Positions 24,705 to 32,432 of a stretch of DNA of 64,000 nucleotides are shown here, piece after piece. The notes beneath the pieces are model-generated. The model saw only the letters and a list, made by a program, of their open reading frames with translations, was not told where the DNA came from and searched no databases. The stretch covers positions 496,001-560,000 of the forward strand of contig JADJTI010000006.1 of the NCBI GenBank assembly GCA_016711265.1, written 5' to 3'. Source of the stretch: Austwickia sp. Lineage in GTDB: Bacteria; Actinomycetota; Actinomycetes; Actinomycetales; Dermatophilaceae. A program made the translations under genes and the position numbers. Numbering within the stretch: position 1 is the first letter of the stretch; every line of letters begins with the position of its first letter.

Positions 24705-24769
24705 GGCCACATCTTGGCGTGCCCGGTACGGCGGCGCCCGGCGAACGTCGTACCTGAGACCAGGGCACG

Positions 24770-24852
24770 CGGAACCGAGATCGGCGAACGCGGAACCGAG
24801 ACCGGCGAACGCCGAACCGGAGATCGGCGAACGCGGGACCGAGATCGGGCGG
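24770..24852. repeat. 21-base tandem repeats, about 3.5 copies
   Basis: Units begin at 24770, 24791, 24812 (22 bases) and 24834, each close to CGGAACCGAGATCGGCGAAC with a final G. Variation between units is one or two bases, and the 22-base third unit would break any reading frame. Confidence 0.75.
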
Positions 24853-24978
24853 TTCTTCGCCGGCGTCGTCCGCTCGAACCCACCTAGCTCGCTCGAACCC
24901 ACGGAGCTTCGTGGGTCCGGCGGTGGGAGGTGGGTCCGGCCAAGGGTGATCGGTTGCGCTCTGGAGGTGGGCCGGCTC

Positions 24979-25095
24979 GACATGTCGTTCTCGCTGCGGT
25001 CTGCGCGTCGAGGTGTCGATCGAGTGTCGTCCGAGGGCGATTGGTGCACCGTTTTTGACATGTCGGCCTGAGATGGGCACGAAAACTGACATGTC
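24979..25095. promoter_or_regulatory. three GACATGTC palindromes, candidate operator array
   Basis: Perfect octamers at 24979-24986, 25057-25064 and 25088-25095. The last two sit in the contexts GTTTTTGACATGTCGG and GAAAACTGACATGTCGAC, so flanking T and A tracts are also similar. They lie upstream of the coiled-coil and nitronate monooxygenase genes on the minus strand. Confidence 0.45.
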
Positions 25096-25142
25096 GACAC
25101 CCCCGGGGGCATGGTCCTGGCGATGTTCTCGCGAGCTGACGA

Positions 25143-25244
25143 GGTACGGCGGCCGGTCAGGTACGGCGGTCGGTCGGGTACGGCGGTCGGTCGGGTACGG
25201 CGGTCGGTCGAGTACGGCGGTCGGTCGGGTACGGCGGTCGGTCA
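25143..25244. repeat. 17-base tandem array, six copies
   Basis: Six head-to-tail units of GGTACGGCGGTCGGTCG starting at 25143, 25160, 25177, 25194, 25211 and 25228, differing at three positions at most. The last unit supplies the stop codon of the methyltransferase gene ending at 25242. Confidence 0.9.
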
Positions 25245-25868
25245 GGCCGACTGCTCGTCGCCCGCGCGGCGCAGGATGGCAACCAGGAAGTCCGCGCCCT
25301 CGTCGTACGGAACCAAGTCCCAGGTGGCCAGCAGCAGGTCGCGGGTGAGCCCGGCTGCCGTCACGTCGGCGAAGAAGTCCGGGTAGGGATACCCGCGCCC
25401 GGCGCCGAAGCCGATCACCGCCCGGCCGCTCTCGGCCAGATGTTGCCCCAGGCGGCGCAGCACCTCACGGCGGGTGCTGGGCGCCAGGAAGGTCATCACG
25501 TTGCCGGCGCAGACGATCAGGTCGAAGCCGTCGGCCACCCCGCGCGCGGGCAGGTCGAGCGTGGTCAGGTCGCCTACCAGCCACACCGGGCCCGGATGAT
25601 CGTGCTCCGCGGCCTCGATCAGCGCGGGATCGAGGTCGACCCCGACCACGTCGTGACCCATCGCGTGCAAGTACCCGGCGACCCGACCAGGCCCGCAGCC
25701 GGCGTCCAGGATGCGGGCGCCGCGGGGGGCCATCGCGTCGACCAACCGGGCCTCGCCGACGATGTCCTCCCCGGCGGCGGCCAGGTCACGGAACCGCTGG
25801 ATGTACCACTGCGAGTGGTCGGGGTTCTCCTCGACCAGCCGCTCCCACTCGTTCCGGTCGGTGTCCAC
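25242..25868 (-). CDS. class I SAM-dependent methyltransferase
   Basis: A 208-residue methyltransferase with motif I ILDAGCGPGRVAGYL at residues 53-67, VVGVDLDPALIEAA, VWLVGDLTTLDLP, FDLIVCAGNVMTFLAPS and GRAVIGFGAGRGYP. It resembles small actinobacterial methyltransferase-domain proteins with no assigned substrate. The start is a GTG at 25868 with GGAGAA four bases upstream. The 3' end is built from the last unit of the 17-base tandem array, so changes in copy number there would alter or remove the C-terminus. Confidence 0.85.
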   Translation of the reverse strand: MDTDRNEWERLVEENPDHSQWYIQRFRDLAAAGEDIVGEARLVDAMAPRGARILDAGCGPGRVAGYLHAMGHDVVGVDLDPALIEAAEHDHPGPVWLVGDLTTLDLPARGVADGFDLIVCAGNVMTFLAPSTRREVLRRLGQHLAESGRAVIGFGAGRGYPYPDFFADVTAAGLTRDLLLATWDLVPYDEGADFLVAILRRAGDEQSA

Positions 25869-25996
25869 GCTGTTCTCCGCCCACTCCGGATGACGTCCAG
25901 GTCCTGCCTGCCGACCCGTTGGCCATCAGGTTAATCGTGTCGCAGCACCACGCCGAGCCAGACTGGGGGAAAGGCACCGCTTGGGAGGGATCGGCC

Positions 25997-26770
25997 GTGG
26001 CGCGAACAGTGTTGGTCGTCGATGACGAGCCGAAGATCCGGCGGGTGCTGCGCGCCTACCTGGAGGCGGAACACTACGAGGTCCTGGAGGCCGACAACGG
26101 GCTGACGGCGTTGGACCTCACTCCGCAGGCCGACCTGGTCCTGTTGGACATCGGCCTGCCGGACCTGGACGGCTTGGAGGTACTGCGGCGGGTCCGGGCG
26201 GTCTCCCAGGTCGCCGTCATCCTGGTGACCGCTCGCGCCGAGGAGGTGGACACCCTCGTCGGCCTGGCCGTCGGTGCCGACGACTACATCACCAAGCCGT
26301 TCGGGCCGCGGGAGGTGATGGCGCGCGTCAAAACCGTGTTGCGGCGTACCGCTGACCTCGGTGACGCCGGACCGTCAGCCGGGGGAGCCAGCCGCGACCT
26401 GCCCGGCTCCGGTCCGGAACCGCTGTCGCCACCGTTGCGTTTCGAGGGCCTGAGCGTGGACCTGGAACGCCGGGAGGTGGCCACCGGGGCCGGCGAGATC
26501 GACCTGTCCGCGTTGGAGTTCGATCTGCTGGCCACGATGGCCCAGGCCCCGGGCCGGGTGTTCACCCGCGCGGCGCTGCTGGAGGCGGTGTGGGGTTATG
26601 ACTTCTACGGCGACCAGCGGGTGGTCGACGTACACATCCGCAACCTGCGCAAGGCCCTCGGCGACGACGCCGCCGCCCCCCGGCTGATCGGCACCGTCCG
26701 CGGAGTCGGGTACAAGTTCTTGGCTCGCCCCGAGGGCGTGGGCGCGGCGCGGGGCTGGGGCCGGCCGTGA
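25997..26770 (+). CDS. OmpR/PhoB-type response regulator
   Basis: A 257-residue two-domain response regulator. The receiver domain has the acidic pair Asp9-Asp10 in VVDDEP, the phosphoacceptor Asp51 in LVLLDIGLPDLDG, and the conserved Lys in YITKPFGP. After a flexible Gly/Pro linker, the C-terminal winged helix (LSALEFDLLATMAQAPGRVFTRAALLEAVWG, VVDVHIRNLRKALGDD, TVRGVGYKF) binds DNA. The GTG at 25997 with GGGAGGG upstream is chosen over an upstream ATG giving a non-homologous leader. Its TGA overlaps the GTG of the kinase gene (GTGA), so they form a cognate pair. Confidence 0.94.
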   Translation: MARTVLVVDDEPKIRRVLRAYLEAEHYEVLEADNGLTALDLTPQADLVLLDIGLPDLDGLEVLRRVRAVSQVAVILVTARAEEVDTLVGLAVGADDYITKPFGPREVMARVKTVLRRTADLGDAGPSAGGASRDLPGSGPEPLSPPLRFEGLSVDLERREVATGAGEIDLSALEFDLLATMAQAPGRVFTRAALLEAVWGYDFYGDQRVVDVHIRNLRKALGDDAAAPRLIGTVRGVGYKFLARPEGVGAARGWGRP

Positions 26771-27936
26771 ACCGCCTGATCGTCCGCTTCGTCGGATCAC
26801 ACCTCCTGGTGGCGGTGATCGGTGCGATCGCCACCTTCCTTGTGGTGCGGCAACTCGCGCCGCTGCTGTTCGATGAGACCCTGCAACGCGGCGGCCTGGG
26901 CGTCGGCAACGCAGGGGCAGGCCCCGGGGGAGGGGGGGCCCGCGGGGTGGGACCGCTGCGACCAGTGTTCGCCGAGGCCGTCGACCGGAGTCTGCTGATC
27001 GGTACGGCGGTGGGCGTCGTCCTGGCGGCAGCGATCGGCGCGTTCGCGGCGTACCGGCTGTTGCGATCGCTGCACCGGATCCAGGTGGCCACCCGTCGGA
27101 TGGCCGGCGGCGACTACACGGCGGTGGTGCGGGCCCCGGCCGAACGGGAACTGGCCGCCCTCGTACAGGACGTCAACACCTTGGGCAGCGCGCTGGCCGA
27201 AACCGAAGCCCGGCGGACCCGGCTGATCTCGGAGGTGGCCCACGAGATGCGGACCCCGCTGACCGTGATCGACGGGTACGTCGCGGGGATGGCCGACGGG
27301 GTGATTCCTGCCGGGGCGGAGGAATTGGCGCAGGTCAGCGACGAGGTACGACGGCTGCGCCGGCTCGCGGAGGATCTGTCCTCGCTGTCCCGGGCCGAGG
27401 AGAGCCGGATTCAGCTGGAGCTGGAGCCCGTCGATTTCGCGGATGTCGTCGCGCGCGCGGCGTCCCGGTTGCAGGACCGGGCCGCCGCGGCGGGTATCGA
27501 GTTGATAGTGGTGCCGCCCCCGGAGCTGCTGCCGGTGGTCGCCGACGAGGACCGGTTGGCCCACGTGATCACCAACCTGGTCGACAACGCGATCGCCGCG
27601 ACACCGGCTGGTGGGCGGATCGTGGTCGAGTCGCTGCGTGCACAGGGTGCGGGGGGTGTTGATGGCATCGCGCAGGCACGGGTCAGCGACACCGGCGAAG
27701 GGCTGTCGGCGGCCGACCTGGGCCGAGTGTTCGAGCGCTTCTACCGGGCGCCCGGGCGCCGGGAGAAGCAGCGCGACGGCGGCTCCGGGATCGGCCTGAC
27801 GATCGCACGCGGCACGATGCGGGCCCTGGGCGGCGACCTGGAGGCCGCCTCGGCGGGGCCCGGCACCGGGGCCACGTTCACCGCCTGGATGCCGCTGGCC
27901 GGCGCTGCCGAGACCGATGGCTCAGGGCAGCCGTAG
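26767..27936 (+). CDS. sensor histidine kinase
   Basis: A 389-residue membrane kinase. Two transmembrane helices at about residues 12-29 and 76-97 enclose a short, Gly-rich extracytoplasmic loop of about 45 residues. A HAMP domain (RLLRSLHRIQVATRRMAGGDYTAVV) follows, then the dimerisation/phosphoacceptor helix with His159 in EVAHEMRTPLTVI, and the ATPase with N-box LVDNAIAA, G1 VSDTGEGL, and G2 GGSGIGLTIARGTM. The loop is too small for a classical ligand domain, so the signal may be membrane-borne. Translation is coupled to the regulator. Its end overlaps the convergent mycothiol-enzyme gene by 15 bases. Confidence 0.94.
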   Translation: MNRLIVRFVGSHLLVAVIGAIATFLVVRQLAPLLFDETLQRGGLGVGNAGAGPGGGGARGVGPLRPVFAEAVDRSLLIGTAVGVVLAAAIGAFAAYRLLRSLHRIQVATRRMAGGDYTAVVRAPAERELAALVQDVNTLGSALAETEARRTRLISEVAHEMRTPLTVIDGYVAGMADGVIPAGAEELAQVSDEVRRLRRLAEDLSSLSRAEESRIQLELEPVDFADVVARAASRLQDRAAAAGIELIVVPPPELLPVVADEDRLAHVITNLVDNAIAATPAGGRIVVESLRAQGAGGVDGIAQARVSDTGEGLSAADLGRVFERFYRAPGRREKQRDGGSGIGLTIARGTMRALGGDLEAASAGPGTGATFTAWMPLAGAAETDGSGQP

Positions 27937-28752
27937 GCCGTCGACGAAGGCGTCCGCGACAGCGGTGTCACCGGAGCGGTCGATGCCGGTCCACCCGGCC
28001 CGGCGCCACAGCGCGAGGTTGAGGGCGGCCGCCGTACCGGAGAACACTGCGGCGGCATCGTCGGCCACTGCGGTGGTGATCGTCAGGGTGTGGTCGTCGG
28101 TCCGCAGTGTCCAGGCCCGGCCCGCGTCCGTGGCGTTCAGCGCGACCGGCTGGGCGGCGGGGATGACCTGGGCCACCCGGCCGGCGGCGCCCTTGGCCAT
28201 CCGCGGCAGGAACACCCCGAGGATCTCGTCGATGCCGTCGGCGACCACCTCGGGCGCCACCGCGGCGTACAGCTGCCCGGCGGACAGGTCGTCGACGCGG
28301 GGGCCGGCCAGAGCCAGGTCGACGGCGTGGACCAGGGTTTCGTGCAGCTGGCGTCGCCGCCAGAATCCGGCCGTCCGGTCACCGGCCGCGAACGTCCAGG
28401 CCGGAGTGTCCGCCGGGACCTCGGCGAGCGTGTCGAGCAGCTCACGCGCCGCGTCGGCGTACCACTGCTGCAGGGTCCGGACGTCCTCATCGCGGGTGGG
28501 CATGCCGCCGGGGCGCTGTCCGGTGCGGACGGCGCCGGCGGCCCACAGGTGTGCCCCGCCGAGGTGTTCGACCAGCGCGACGGCGTCCCAGCCGGGGCAG
28601 GTCGGGACGGGTGCGGCGGGTTCGCCGTCGGGGATGGCGGCGGGGATGGCCTCGCGGACCCGCGTGGTCGCCAGGGCAAGCTCGTGCAGAGCCCGGTCGG
28701 GATCGATGAGGCCGCTGCTGGGGTGCATGTCGCTGGGGGACGGGGTGCTCAT
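27922..28752 (-). CDS. maleylpyruvate isomerase-family mycothiol-dependent enzyme
   Basis: A 276-residue DinB-fold protein of the actinobacterial maleylpyruvate isomerase family. The N-terminal domain shows VPTCPGWDAVALVEHLGGAHLWAAGAV and RRRQLHETLVHAVDLALA, whose His and Glu/Asp residues form the metal site. The C-terminal domain (TLTITTAVADDAAAVFSGTAAALNLALWRRAG) matches the companion domain that binds mycothiol. Presence of this family implies mycothiol as cell thiol, consistent with Actinomycetota. The precise substrate is unknown. ATG 28752 has TAGGCT seven bases upstream. Confidence 0.88.
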   Translation of the reverse strand: MSTPSPSDMHPSSGLIDPDRALHELALATTRVREAIPAAIPDGEPAAPVPTCPGWDAVALVEHLGGAHLWAAGAVRTGQRPGGMPTRDEDVRTLQQWYADAARELLDTLAEVPADTPAWTFAAGDRTAGFWRRRQLHETLVHAVDLALAGPRVDDLSAGQLYAAVAPEVVADGIDEILGVFLPRMAKGAAGRVAQVIPAAQPVALNATDAGRAWTLRTDDHTLTITTAVADDAAAVFSGTAAALNLALWRRAGWTGIDRSGDTAVADAFVDGLRLP

Positions 28753-28759
28753 GGGCGGC

Positions 28760-28765
28760 AGCCTA
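28760..28765 (-). promoter_or_regulatory. -10 element, leaderless promoter of the mycothiol enzyme gene
   Basis: TAGGCT, seven bases before ATG 28752 on the minus strand. Confidence 0.55.
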
Positions 28766-29563
28766 GGGGTACGCCGTACGGTTTAGGGCGTCGTTCACTC
28801 CCGGTTCAACGGCCCCGAGCACCGGTTCGCGGGCAGTCAGCACGTCCACGACTGCCTTGACGTTGGCGAGCAGTTCCCGCTGCTCCCCGGAGCGCCACAC
28901 ATCGCCGTACAGCTCCATGCTCCAGTCGCCGACGCCGCGGGCGTCCAGCCCGACCGCGCGGCAGATCGCCACCGCGCGGGGCACGTGGTAGCCCTGGCTG
29001 ATCACCAGGGCCTGCTCGACGCCGAAGATCCGGCGGGCCCGGACACACGAGTCGTAGGTGTCTCGACCGGCATAATCGGCCACCACGGCGGCGGCGGGTA
29101 CGCCCCGGCGGGCCACCAGATAGCTGCGCATGGCGTCCGGTTCGTTGTAGTCGGCGGTCCGGTTGTCCCCGGACACCAGGATCACCTTGATGGCACCCGA
29201 GCGATACAACTGCGCGGCGACGTCCAGCCGGGCCGCCAGGAACGGCGTCGGCTCACCGGGGCCGGTCAGCCCCGCCCCCAGGACCAGGCCCACCGGCGCC
29301 GCCGGGGCCGCGGACACGGTGTGGACGGCATCGGCGGCGGCGCGGCGGACCCACAGCCAGGACCCGCCGACCACGCCGACCGCGAGTAGCGCTGCGGCCA
29401 GCAGGGCGGCGAGGGCCAGCCTGACCAGCCTGGGCAGCCGGCGTAGCGCACCGGCACGGCCGGAGCTCTCGGGGCTCTGCTGGGTCCCGGGGCTCGCGGG
29501 TTGTTCGGTGGCCGCGGTCATGTCGTCGTCAACGAGGGAGCTCGGGTGGGGGTTCCGCTGCAC
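28763..29563 (-). CDS. SanA/YdcF-like (DUF218) membrane protein
   Basis: A 266-residue protein with one N-terminal transmembrane helix (LVRLALAALLAAALLAVGVVGG, about residues 46-67) and an extracytoplasmic DUF218 domain. The domain reads VGLVLGAGL, AARLDVAAQLYRSGAIKVILVSGDN, EPDAMRSYLVARRGVPAAAVVADYAGRDTYDSC and ALVISQGYHVPRAVAICRAVGLDARGV. SanA of enterobacteria affects envelope permeability and vancomycin sensitivity; the chemistry of the domain is unclear. The start may be GTG 29563 or the ATG 14 codons inward; the latter gives a more compact leader. It ends 10 bases upstream of the mycothiol-enzyme start. Confidence 0.87.
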   Translation of the reverse strand: MQRNPHPSSLVDDDMTAATEQPASPGTQQSPESSGRAGALRRLPRLVRLALAALLAAALLAVGVVGGSWLWVRRAAADAVHTVSAAPAAPVGLVLGAGLTGPGEPTPFLAARLDVAAQLYRSGAIKVILVSGDNRTADYNEPDAMRSYLVARRGVPAAAVVADYAGRDTYDSCVRARRIFGVEQALVISQGYHVPRAVAICRAVGLDARGVGDWSMELYGDVWRSGEQRELLANVKAVVDVLTAREPVLGAVEPGVNDALNRTAYP

Positions 29564-29608
29564 CCTGAGATTCTGTCAGGTAGGGCGCCGGGTGCGGGTA
29601 CGCGTTCG

Positions 29609-30988
29609 TCAGGTGAGGCGTGTCCCGGCGGACACCGTCTGCGGCGTACCGCTCTCCTCCAACGTCACCGCACCGACCACGGTGACGTCCGCCTCGAACG
29701 TCCAGTCACCATGCACCGTCAGCGCGCGCGCCTCGCGCAGCGACGGTGCGCCGGCAGGGAAGCGAGCCTCGAAGGCGTCGATCTTCTTGTAGATGGCCTC
29801 GTCCAGGCTGATCACCGGCGTCGGGTCGACCACGGCGTGCAGACCCGCGTCGTCACCCACCTGGTACACGTCCGAGCGCACCAGCAGCAGTTCGTTGGTC
29901 GTCTTGACGGGCAAGAACCGGCTGCGCGGCACGCAGATCGCCTGCGCGCCGTCGAACACCTCGATCGCGGCGCCCATCGCGGTTTCAATCTGGAAGACCT
30001 CGGGTGAGTCGGGGTCGCGGGGGTCCACGGTCTTGACGTTGCGGATCAACGGCAGCCCCAGCACCGAGTTGCGCGCCTGCAACGTCTCCTGGAGCCGGCG
30101 CAGGTCGAACCACAGGTTGTTGGTGTGGAAGAACGGGTGGCGGTGCTCGTCGGTGAAATAGTGCATCTCCTCCCGCGCGCACTGTGCGGTATCGCGCAGG
30201 ATGAGCTGGGCGTCAGCCTTGCGGACGGCGAGGTGGCCGCCCTTGCGGTCCATCGGGGTACGCCGACACACCTCCGCCGCGTAGGGCGCCCCGCTGGCCG
30301 CGAACCACCCTGCCAACCGGGGATGCGGACCCGCGCCGAGGTTGTCGGAGTTGCTGACCGAGGCGTACCGGAAACCGCGGTCCAGCAAGGCGTCCAGCAC
30401 CCCGGTGGCCTGCAGGGAGACGTACAGGTCGCCGTGGCCGGGCGGGCACCACTCCAACTGCGGGTTGTCCGGCCAGCTGACCGGAGTCAGGTCGTCGGTG
30501 CGGATCTTCGGTTCCTGGGTCTGCAGGAAGTCCAACGGCAGACCCTCCACCGGCAGGCCCGGGTATCGGGCTAGCGCGGCCAGGGAGTCGGCCTGGGTGT
30601 TGAAGGAGTCCATCAGCAGCAGCGGCAGGCGGACGTCGTACCTCGCCCGCGCGGTGAGCACCTGGCGGGCGAGCAGATCCAGGAACGACAGCCCGTCGCG
30701 GACCGGCAGCAGCGACTTGGCGCGGTCCATGCCCATCGAGGTGCCGAGGCCGCCGTTGAGGTTGATGAGCACCGTATGCGCCAGCGCCTCCCGCGCGGCG
30801 TCGTTGGAGACCTCGACGTCTTCCAGCATCGGCGGGTCGGTGAGTGGATCGATGCTGTCTTCGGGGATCACGCCGGTAGCCCCGTCGACGAGCTGGGCGT
30901 AGTAGTGACCGAAGACGTCGATGGCGGTGGTGTGGACCCCCGCCGCGGCCATCTTCTCCTGGGCCTGCCGCAGTCCGTGCGCACTCAT
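29609..30988 (-). CDS. UTP--glucose-1-phosphate uridylyltransferase, eukaryotic (UDPGP) type
   Basis: A 459-residue enzyme of the UDPGP family that makes UDP-glucose from UTP and glucose-1-phosphate. The nucleotide-binding signature LNGGLGTSMGMDRAKSLLPV (residues 77-96) is followed by NTQADSL, EWCPPGHGDLYVSL, YASVSNSDNLGA, GGHLAVRKADAQ, HPFFHTNNLWFDL and the C-terminal left-handed helix region TVHGDWTFEADVTVVGAVTL. This is the eukaryotic-like form, not the GalU form used by most bacteria; it is known from some Actinobacteria. ATG 30988 has TAGGCT six bases upstream. Confidence 0.93.
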   Translation of the reverse strand: MSAHGLRQAQEKMAAAGVHTTAIDVFGHYYAQLVDGATGVIPEDSIDPLTDPPMLEDVEVSNDAAREALAHTVLINLNGGLGTSMGMDRAKSLLPVRDGLSFLDLLARQVLTARARYDVRLPLLLMDSFNTQADSLAALARYPGLPVEGLPLDFLQTQEPKIRTDDLTPVSWPDNPQLEWCPPGHGDLYVSLQATGVLDALLDRGFRYASVSNSDNLGAGPHPRLAGWFAASGAPYAAEVCRRTPMDRKGGHLAVRKADAQLILRDTAQCAREEMHYFTDEHRHPFFHTNNLWFDLRRLQETLQARNSVLGLPLIRNVKTVDPRDPDSPEVFQIETAMGAAIEVFDGAQAICVPRSRFLPVKTTNELLLVRSDVYQVGDDAGLHAVVDPTPVISLDEAIYKKIDAFEARFPAGAPSLREARALTVHGDWTFEADVTVVGAVTLEESGTPQTVSAGTRLT

Positions 30989-30994
30989 GAAGTC

Positions 30995-31000
30995 AGCCTA
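30995..31000 (-). promoter_or_regulatory. -10 element, leaderless promoter of the UDPGP gene
   Basis: TAGGCT, six bases before ATG 30988 on the minus strand. Confidence 0.6.
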
Positions 31001-31100
31001 ATGACGTCCAGCCCGGCTGAACGAGAACGAGGAAGCCCTACGCAGCTCCGAGAACTGGCCCTCCTCCCTGCGGTTCTGCGTGTCGTTCCGCCAGCGAGTG

Positions 31101-31287
31101 TCAGCCGTCGCGGAGTTGGCGGATGTATGCGTCGAAGCCTGGAACGGTGAACGCGAGTTGGCCGTAGCGTGGAGCGTCGAATGAGCCCCTTATCCATCAG
31201 GCTGCGCCGGACCATGCTCAGATCGGTCGACTTCACACCCATGGCAGCCGCGATCTCGGCACGAGGCATGTACGGACTCGGCTGCAT
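31101..31287 (-). pseudogene. C-terminal remnant of AAA-type ATPase, frameshifted
   Basis: Reading the minus strand from 31287 gives MPRAEIAAAMGVKSTDLS and MVRRSLMDKGLI. After one extra base the next frame continues DAPRYGQLAFTVPGFDAYI followed by RQLRDG and a TGA at 31103-31101. Together this is the winged-helix end of actinobacterial AAA ATPases (patterns like KGLIYSPRHGEVAFTVPLFDEYIRR in relatives, from memory). The ATPase core is absent: an in-frame TAA stands just upstream, near 31297. It is therefore a decayed 3' fragment of about 60 codons carrying a +1 frameshift. Its presence next to the ABC exporter has no visible functional meaning. Confidence 0.75.
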
Positions 31288-31300
31288 CCCGGCGCCTTAC

Positions 31301-31334
31301 AACTGTTTATAAGTGCACCAAGGTATAAACGGTT
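31301..31334. promoter_or_regulatory. AT-rich inverted repeat upstream of the ABC exporter
   Basis: AACTGTTTATA (31301-31311) and TATAAACGGTT (31324-31334) are inverted copies with one mismatch, around a spacer containing GTGCAC. This is strikingly AT-rich for the genome and lies about 135 bases ahead of the exporter start, so it may be an operator. Confidence 0.5.
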
Positions 31335-31456
31335 GGATGGAGGGCGTGCCAGTTCAGCCGCCTGGCTCCGTTCCGCAGGTCCTCCGCCGAGAGGTGGGCC
31401 GCCAGTCCGGTGGACAGCGTCTCGCACGGCTGCGTGGCGTTGTCGGCGGGGTCGGA

Positions 31457-31462
31457 TAGCGT
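31457..31462 (+). promoter_or_regulatory. -10 element, leaderless promoter of the ABC exporter operon
   Basis: TAGCGT, seven bases before the GTG at 31470. Confidence 0.55.
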
Positions 31463-31469
31463 GCCTGGC

Positions 31470-32432
31470 GTGGATGAGTCGCCGCCCCCTCCCAGCCCCG
31501 GCGAACCCCTGGTGTGGGCCCGCGAGCTGCACAAACGCTTTGGAGACGTCGATGCGGTCCGGGGGATCGACCTTGAGGTACGCCGGGGGGAACTGTTCGG
31601 TTTCCTCGGCCCGAACGGGGCGGGCAAGTCGACCACGATGCGGATGATCGCCACGGTGAGCCCGCGCACCGGTGGGGATTTGCGGGTGTTGGGGATGGAT
31701 CCGGACACCCACGGTTCGCAAATCCGGGCGCGGCTGGGGATCTGCCCGCAGGAGGACACTCTTGACAACGAGTTGTCCGTTCGGGAGAACATCACCGTCT
31801 ACGGGCGCTACTTCGGGCTGCCGCGTCGGCACGTCGCCGCCCGCGCCGACGAGCTGCTGTCCCTGGTCAACCTGACCGACAAAGCAGGCGCCAAGGTCGA
31901 GGACCTGTCCGGGGGCATGAAGCGCCGGCTCACGATCGCGCGCTCCCTGATCAACGACCCTGAGCTGCTGTTGTTGGACGAGCCGACCACAGGCCTGGAC
32001 CCGCAGGCCCGGCACCTGCTCTGGGACCAGCTCTATCGGCTCAAGCACGCCGGGATCACCCAGTTGTTGACGACGCACTACATGGACGAGGCCGAGCAGT
32101 TGTGCGACCGGCTCGTGGTGATCGACGGGGGGCGAGTCGTCGCTCAGGGTTCGCCGCGAGAGCTGATCGCCACGCACGCCACCCGCGAGGTCGTCGAGGC
32201 TCGGTTCGGCTCGGCCACCCCCCAGGAGCTGACGGACCTGGCGCACCGGCTGGCGGGAATCGCCGAGCGCACCGAGACCCTGCCGGATCGGATCGTGTTC
32301 TCCACCGACGACGCGGACGCCACCCTGGCGGCGCTGCACGCCCGGCAGGTGCGCACCGACACCGTCCTCGTGCGCCGGTCCACCCTGGAGGACGTCTTTC
32401 TTCACCTAACCGGCCGGACGCTGGTGGACTGA
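31470..32432 (+). CDS. ABC-2 exporter ATP-binding subunit
   Basis: A 320-residue ABC ATPase of the daunorubicin/NodI export type. Walker A GPNGAGKS is at residues 47-54, the Q-loop ICPQEDTLDNELSVREN follows, then the signature LSGGMKRRL, Walker B LLLLDEPTTGLDP and the switch His in LLTTHYMDEAEQ. The C-terminal domain ends LRRSTLEDVFLHLTGRTLVD, typical of DrrA/NodI-like subunits. GTG 31470 is picked from the TANNNT element seven bases upstream; GTG 31461 is an alternative. The TGA overlaps the ATG of the first permease, so three genes form one exporter operon. The substrate is unknown. Confidence 0.92.
   Translation: MDESPPPPSPGEPLVWARELHKRFGDVDAVRGIDLEVRRGELFGFLGPNGAGKSTTMRMIATVSPRTGGDLRVLGMDPDTHGSQIRARLGICPQEDTLDNELSVRENITVYGRYFGLPRRHVAARADELLSLVNLTDKAGAKVEDLSGGMKRRLTIARSLINDPELLLLDEPTTGLDPQARHLLWDQLYRLKHAGITQLLTTHYMDEAEQLCDRLVVIDGGRVVAQGSPRELIATHATREVVEARFGSATPQELTDLAHRLAGIAERTETLPDRIVFSTDDADATLAALHARQVRTDTVLVRRSTLEDVFLHLTGRTLVD

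Larger units (their letters stand above)
24705..25241. other. 537-base repeat-rich spacer
   Basis: No gene is apparent. It contains the 21-base repeat array at 24770-24852, three copies of the octamer palindrome GACATGTC (24979, 25057, 25088), and most of the 17-base tandem array at 25143-25244, and it lies upstream of the coiled-coil gene on the minus strand. Confidence 0.6.

Noticed and set aside
24705..25112. Upstream extension of the coiled-coil protein gene
   Set aside because: The frame stays open, but its translation simply reproduces the 21-base DNA repeats and AT-rich operator-like sequence; no protein-like pattern.
31307..31420. Separate small gene on the minus strand ending HALHPTVYTLVHL
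   Set aside because: The tail looks protein-like, but the frame runs antisense to the ABC ATPase and has no start signal or recognisable family.
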